Source of the DNA: Pseudomonadota bacterium
GTDB lineage: Bacteria; Myxococcota; Polyangia; GCA-2747355; JACKDQ01
Direction of reading: 5' to 3'
DNA length: 14,243 nt
NCBI GenBank assembly: GCA_030591195.1
Contig: JAUVBO010000009.1
Span: 1 to 14,243 of the forward strand
Positions 9,620 through 14,243 of the stretch are shown piece by piece. Position numbers and translations under genes: made by a program. Positions within the stretch are counted from its first letter, which is position 1. The number at the start of each line of letters is the position of its first letter. Below the pieces are notes generated by a model. The model saw only the letters and a list, made by a program, of their open reading frames with translations. It was not told the DNA's origin and made no database searches.

Positions 9620-12600
9620 TTAGCTGGAGATGAAGCCGGCTCGCTTGAACGCCGTCAGATAGGTCTCGAGCAGCTTCCGATCGGTCCTCGGGCAGGCGAT
9701 CGATGTGCCGGCCAGGCCTGCCAGCGCGTTGGCGGCATCGAACCTGGGCAACCTGGCGAGCAGTGGAGATCGTGCTCGCGACAGGTCCTCGTCGAGCAGC
9801 GCCGCGAGCGACGAGGCTCCGTGTCCCAGCGAGTCGGCGGCCAGCAGCTCTGCCGTCCACTCGGCGAGGGGAACCCGGCGCCAAGAGATGCCGAGCGAGC
9901 CGATCGCTTCGACGATCGAGTCCCAGCTTGCCGGCTCGGGGCTGACCAGGTGGAAGGCCTTTCCGTGGGAGGTTTCCTGCTTCGACAGGTGAACCGTGGC
10001 TCGCGTGACGTAGTCCACCGGCACGATGTCGACCCGCATGTCGATCATCGGCGCGCTGCCGAGCTCGTGGCAGGCTCGGATCAGGTTGCAGATCATGTCC
10101 GCCGAGTTGAAGGCCCCGCTGCCGCTGTCGCCTTCGACCCAGGTTGGCCGATAGACGGTCACCGGAATGCCTCGGTCGCGCGCGATCTGCAGCAGCTTCT
10201 CGCCGACCCACTTGGACCGCTGGTAGCCGATCATCGGGCCATCGTTCTCATCGATGCTGTCGTCTTCGCGCACGACCTTCGTCGCAGCGGTCTGGTCAGT
10301 GAATGAGAACACATAGGCGGTGGAGATCTGGTGCACGGGCTTCAGCCGGTGCGTGACCGCCAGGCGAAGGATCTCCTGCACGCCGAACACGTTGGCGTCC
10401 TTCAGATCGGCGTACCGATAGATATGGTTGACCTGGGCGCCGCAGTGGTAGATCGCGTCGACTCGCTCGCCGAGCTGTTCGAAGTCGCGTCGAGTCAGTC
10501 CGAGCAGCGGTCGCGAGATGTCGCCGACCAGGGGGACGATGCGCTTGCTGTAGTCGTCACGCCAGGTGCCGGCCTTCTTCAGCGCATCGACCAGCCGGCG
10601 CTTGGCTTGATCCAGATCGGGGGCCCGAACGAGACAGTGGGCCACCAGGTTCGCGTCGTCGGCGAGCAGATCTGGCAGCAGCCAGGAGCCGACGAAACCG
10701 GTGGCTCCGGTGACCAGCACCCGCTCACGGGTCGCCCTCGGCCCCGGGCACCCAGCTGCGGGCCGGATCGCCTCGTCCAGCCTGATGTCGCCAAGGTAGT
10801 CCTCCTCCGGCGCCGGCGTTTCCTCGGCGGTTTCTTGATCCAGCGGACGCGTGAGATCGGCAGCCAGCTGGGCGATGCTCGCTCCCCGGATCAACGACGC
10901 CAGCGACACGTCCACGGTCAGTTGCCGGGCAATGCGCTGTCTCAGCTCCACCGCGGTCAACGAGTCCAACCCGAACTTGTTGAGCGGCCTCGCGGTGTCG
11001 ATTCGTTCGGGAGCGATGCCAAGGATCACGCTGACATGGTGGCGAAGAAACGACTCGAGCAGGCCGCGCCTCGTCTCGCCGTCAGCGGCGAGCAGAGCGT
11101 TTCGATCGGTGATCTCGCGTTCCTGCGGGGCAGGGGGCTTCGCAGCTGGCGCGAGATGGGCTATCAGCGGCGACCGGTTGAAGACCGATGGGCTGCTGAA
11201 GAACCGATCCCAGGTCATGGGCATCACCGCGACCTGGCACTCCCGCTGGGTCAGCAGCTGCCCGAGAGCGGCGAGCCCCTGCGATGGTGCGATGCTCTGC
11301 ACGCCATGGCTGGCCAGCCGCTTGTCGGCGCCGAGCCGCGCGGCGCCGCCGATCTCTGACCAGGGGCCCCAGTTGATGCTCAGCGCGGGGAGGCCCCGGG
11401 CGCGGCGCGCGGCGGCCAGGGTGTCGAGGAACGCATTGGCAGCGGCGTAGTTAGCCTGGCCAGCAAGCCCCAGGAGCGAAACCACGGAGGAGAAGCAGAC
11501 GAAGAAGTCCAGCTCGGCCTCTGCCGTCAGCTGGTGTAGATGCCAGGCACCGAAGGCCTTGGGCGCCATCACCTTGACCAGTTGGTGATGATCGAGCTGC
11601 TGCACCACCGCGTCATCCAGTGTGGCGGCGCAGTGGATGATTCCCTTCAGCGGGGGCAGCTCGCGCTTGACGCGTTCAAGAACTTCGCTGACGTCTTCAC
11701 GTCGGCTGACGTCTGCTTGGCACACGATCACCTTCGCGCCGGCCTCGTGCAGCTCGTCGATGATCGCCTGTTGATCGGCCGAAGCAGCCGACCGTCCAAA
11801 GAGCAGCAGGTGCCGGGCACCTCGCGCGACCAGCCACTGGGCCGTTGCCAGGCCCAGCCCACCCAACCCGCCGGAGATCAGGTACGTGCCGTCGGGCACC
11901 ACCGGGGGCTCGTCGGAGGTCGCTGCGCCCGTGGCCGGGGGCCGACCGACGAGCCGCTGTAGCCTCGCCTGGTAGCAGCGGCCCTCGCGCAGGGCGAGGC
12001 AGTCTGCTGCGCGGTCCGAGCCGAGCAGCGTGCTCAGCTGCGCGACCTCCTTGGGGTCCGCCGCGTGGCTCAGGTCGACGGTCGTGCAGCGCAGCTCGGG
12101 ATGCTCGTTGGCGATCGTTCGGGCCAGGCCGGCGGCGGGAGCTTGAGCGACGCTGGGGACGCCGTCGTCCGTCCCCACGGCGTGGGCGCCCCGCGTGACG
12201 ATCCAGAGCCGCGGCGATTCCGCGCCGGAGCATTGCGCCATGGACTGGACGACGGAGAGGATGCTCGTCGAACCAAGGGCCAGCGCAGCCTCGAGCTCCT
12301 CGACATCGGAACCGAGCTCGGCGGGGCTGTCGAGGTTCCAGCAGTGCACGACGCCGCGAATCGGGCCGCCGCTCCGGTGCCGGACCTGCCCGACCAGCTG
12401 GTGGTAGTCTTCAACCTCCGCCGGCCTGACGACGAAACGGTAGTCCTCGAGTTGCTCGAACCGATCGCCGTGACCGACCAGCACGCACTCGGCGCCTCGG
12501 GCTAGCAGCGCGGCTTGCTGGGCTCGCGCGACGCCGCCACGATCCGCCAGGATCAGCCAGGTTCCTCGAGGGTTGTCGGCGTGGTCGTCGGCGTGGTCGC

Positions 12601-14243
12601 ACGGTTCCCAGCGGATCGTGTGGTAGGTCTCCGCGATCCAGCCACCTGGCGCCTGGCCCAGCGGCGTGCTGCCGCCCGGAACAAAACCGTCGATCCAGTA
12701 GCTCTCTCTCTGCCATGGATAGGACGGCAGGCGGACGAAGCTGTGCCTGTCGGGTGGATACAGCTTCTGCCAGTCGACCGGGCAACCCTGCTCGAACAGG
12801 CTGCCGAGAGTGGCGAGCATCGCTCGTCGCTCAGGCTTCTTGCGGTGGAGCGAAGGCAGCACGGTCGCCTGCTTCCCGCCAGCAAACGCGCACTCCACCA
12901 CCGAGCCCGCGAGCACCGGATGCGGGCCAAGCTCGACAAAGAGCTCCGCCTTGGTGTCGAGCAGCTGCTGCAGCGCAGCAGCGAACAGTACCGGTTGTCG
13001 GAAGTTGCCCAGCCAGTAGTCAACACCGAACTCGTCCGCCGCTGCTGCCCGACCGAGGACCGTCGAGTAGACAGCGACGGTCGCGGCGCGAGGAACGATC
13101 CCCTGCAGGGCGTCGCTCAGCTCGGGCAGGAAGGGGTCGAGCTGGGGACTGTGGTAGGCAATGTCCTGCACGACGCGGTTGAAGATCCCCTGGTCGGCAA
13201 GCTCGGCGGCGAGCTCCTCGACGGCGGCGGTGTCGCCCGCGAGGGTCACGGCCTTCGGGCCGTTGATCGCAGCGATGCAGAGCGCGGCGTTTCGCTGCAC
13301 CGCAGCCTCGGCCTGCTCGCTCGTCAGCTCCACGGCGATGGTCTTGCCTTGCCCGGAGATCCGCTGCTGCAGCCGGCTGCGGTTGACGATGACCCTGACC
13401 GCATCGGCCAGGTCGAGGATGCCGGCGACGTGAACGGCGGCGACCTCGCCAGCGCTGTGGCCGATCACCGCGCGCGGGACGATCCCCCAGGACCGCCACA
13501 GCGCGGCGAGCGCCACCTGGAGGGCGAAGATCGCCGGCTGGGCGACCTGGATCTCCCCCATCCGCGAGGATTCACCTTCGGCGTTGAGCTGCTCCACCAG
13601 TGACCAGTCGACGTGCTGACGCAGCAGGTGATCGCATGACTCGATCACCTGGCGAAAGACCGGCTCGGTCTGCAGCAGCTGTCTTCCCATGCCCGTCCTC
13701 TGCGGCCCGCTGCCAGGAAAGATGAACGTGGGTTGATCGCGGTCATCGGCAACCCGGCGCCACCCGGGTCGGTCCTGATCCGTCTCAGCTGAAGCGTCCT
13801 GCAGTTGCTGGCTCAGCTCCTGGGCATCATCGACGACCAGGCTCGTGCGATAGTCCCAAGCGATCCGTCGCGCAGCCGAACAGGCGACATCGGCCAGGCG
13901 GACCGGCGATCCGCCGCCGCCGGCCACCGATCTCCGCAGAGCCGCCGCGAAGGAACGCAACGCCTCGGGCGATTGAGCTGACAGCGGAATCAGGTAGCTG
14001 GTTGGGCGTCGGTCCTGCGGCTGCTCCTCGGCCCTCGGTCGATCAGGTGCGCTCTCCAGCACCACGTGAACGCCGGTGCCGCCAAAGCTCAGGGAGGTCA
14101 CGCCGGCAAGCGCCGGCTTTCCCGTCGAAGGCCAGGGCATCAGCTTCGTCGGCACCGCGAGGTGCAGGTCCTCGAACGGGATCTGCGGGTTGGGCTGCTC
14201 GAAGTGGAGGCTCGCGGGGATCTTTCGTTCCTTGATCGCCAGC
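9620..14243 (-). CDS. Type I modular polyketide synthase, terminal module (5' partial): KS tip-AT-KR-ACP-reductase
   Basis: Adds one unit, reduces it to a hydroxyl and releases the chain reductively. The frame is open to the right edge; the GTG at 14155 lies inside a KS, so it is not the start. In transcription order: the KS C-terminal end (about 14243-14045) has FGGTG where FGGTN is usual. AT (about 13735-12840) has GHSAGE with Ser codon 13454-13456 and His codon 13151-13153 in AYHS, so it looks active. A pseudo-KR follows (about 12620-11960). KR (about 11900-11300) has GGLGGLG, an LDD motif (11612-11620, B-type), Lys 11558-11560, Ser 11486-11488 and Tyr 11447-11449. ACP (about 11060-10850) has Ser codon 10961-10963 in GLDSLTA. 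The thioester reductase (about 10735-9640) has GATGFVG near 10690-10710 and YxxSK with Tyr 10223-10225 and Lys 10211-10213. There is no DH, ER or thioesterase. Reductase domains of this type yield an aldehyde or, after a second reduction, an alcohol. Confidence 0.97.
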   Translation of the reverse strand, partial: LAIKERKIPASLHFEQPNPQIPFEDLHLAVPTKLMPWPSTGKPALAGVTSLSFGGTGVHVVLESAPDRPRAEEQPQDRRPTSYLIPLSAQSPEALRSFAAALRRSVAGGGGSPVRLADVACSAARRIAWDYRTSLVVDDAQELSQQLQDASAETDQDRPGWRRVADDRDQPTFIFPGSGPQRTGMGRQLLQTEPVFRQVIESCDHLLRQHVDWSLVEQLNAEGESSRMGEIQVAQPAIFALQVALAALWRSWGIVPRAVIGHSAGEVAAVHVAGILDLADAVRVIVNRSRLQQRISGQGKTIAVELTSEQAEAAVQRNAALCIAAINGPKAVTLAGDTAAVEELAAELADQGIFNRVVQDIAYHSPQLDPFLPELSDALQGIVPRAATVAVYSTVLGRAAAADEFGVDYWLGNFRQPVLFAAALQQLLDTKAELFVELGPHPVLAGSVVECAFAGGKQATVLPSLHRKKPERRAMLATLGSLFEQGCPVDWQKLYPPDRHSFVRLPSYPWQRESYWIDGFVPGGSTPLGQAPGGWIAETYHTIRWEPCDHADDHADNPRGTWLILADRGGVARAQQAALLARGAECVLVGHGDRFEQLEDYRFVVRPAEVEDYHQLVGQVRHRSGGPIRGVVHCWNLDSPAELGSDVEELEAALALGSTSILSVVQSMAQCSGAESPRLWIVTRGAHAVGTDDGVPSVAQAPAAGLARTIANEHPELRCTTVDLSHAADPKEVAQLSTLLGSDRAADCLALREGRCYQARLQRLVGRPPATGAATSDEPPVVPDGTYLISGGLGGLGLATAQWLVARGARHLLLFGRSAASADQQAIIDELHEAGAKVIVCQADVSRREDVSEVLERVKRELPPLKGIIHCAATLDDAVVQQLDHHQLVKVMAPKAFGAWHLHQLTAEAELDFFVCFSSVVSLLGLAGQANYAAANAFLDTLAAARRARGLPALSINWGPWSEIGGAARLGADKRLASHGVQSIAPSQGLAALGQLLTQRECQVAVMPMTWDRFFSSPSVFNRSPLIAHLAPAAKPPAPQEREITDRNALLAADGETRRGLLESFLRHHVSVILGIAPERIDTARPLNKFGLDSLTAVELRQRIARQLTVDVSLASLIRGASIAQLAADLTRPLDQETAEETPAPEEDYLGDIRLDEAIRPAAGCPGPRATRERVLVTGATGFVGSWLLPDLLADDANLVAHCLVRAPDLDQAKRRLVDALKKAGTWRDDYSKRIVPLVGDISRPLLGLTRRDFEQLGERVDAIYHCGAQVNHIYRYADLKDANVFGVQEILRLAVTHRLKPVHQISTAYVFSFTDQTAATKVVREDDSIDENDGPMIGYQRSKWVGEKLLQIARDRGIPVTVYRPTWVEGDSGSGAFNSADMICNLIRACHELGSAPMIDMRVDIVPVDYVTRATVHLSKQETSHGKAFHLVSPEPASWDSIVEAIGSLGISWRRVPLAEWTAELLAADSLGHGASSLAALLDEDLSRARSPLLARLPRFDAANALAGLAGTSIACPRTDRKLLETYLTAFKRAGFISS

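Noticed and set aside
12515..13603. Plus-strand open frame of 362 codons opposite the AT of the minus-strand PKS
   Set aside because: Antisense shadow; the minus strand carries clear AT motifs through the same bases.
14153..14155. GTG as start codon of the minus-strand PKS
   Set aside because: The 29 codons upstream to the edge still read as KS sequence (IPASLHFEQPNPQIPFEDLH), so the gene continues off the right side.

Overview
The window is a stretch of visibly GC-rich bacterial DNA holding four protein genes, all part of or next to a modular type I polyketide synthase (PKS) locus. The outer-membrane OmpA-family protein with thrombospondin type 3 calcium-binding repeats shows a diderm (Gram-negative) host. 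That protein style, the PKS and the base composition together suggest a myxobacterium-like or other deltaproteobacterial-type organism. This taxonomic guess is inference: there is no RNA gene or phylogenetic marker in the window.

Layout. From the left edge to 4852 (+) lies the 3' part of a PKS gene encoding one fully reducing module. The visible domain order is AT, DH, structural pseudo-KR, ER, KR, ACP and a short C-terminal tail; the KS must lie off the left edge. A 103-bp gap carries a near-consensus sigma-70 promoter. Next come an OmpA-family outer-membrane protein (4956-6842, +), a 449-bp gap without a convincing gene, and an RND/MMPL-type exporter (7292-9595, +, GTG start). Only 24 bp after it, on the opposite strand, ends a second PKS gene (right edge to 9620, -). 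It encodes a terminal module with the tip of a KS, then AT, pseudo-KR, KR, ACP and a thioester reductase domain. Both PKS genes run off the window.

How it may fit together. The minus-strand PKS has an intact AT, a B-type KR and a terminal reductase, which implies release of the chain as an aldehyde or alcohol rather than an acid or macrolactone. The plus-strand PKS has intact ER, KR and ACP signatures, but its AT has lost both catalytic residues (Ser to Asn and His to Asn) and carries an arginine-rich insertion. It therefore probably cannot load its own extender unit and would need an acyltransferase acting in trans, possibly the one on the neighbouring PKS. The exporter and the peptidoglycan-anchored barrel protein between the two PKS genes fit export of a hydrophobic or lipid-like polyketide to the cell envelope. 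That link is inferred from position only.

The most interesting signal is this non-catalytic, insertion-bearing AT in an otherwise intact reducing module, paired with a reductive-release module and envelope export genes. I see no RNA genes, insertion sequences, integrases or CRISPR arrays.
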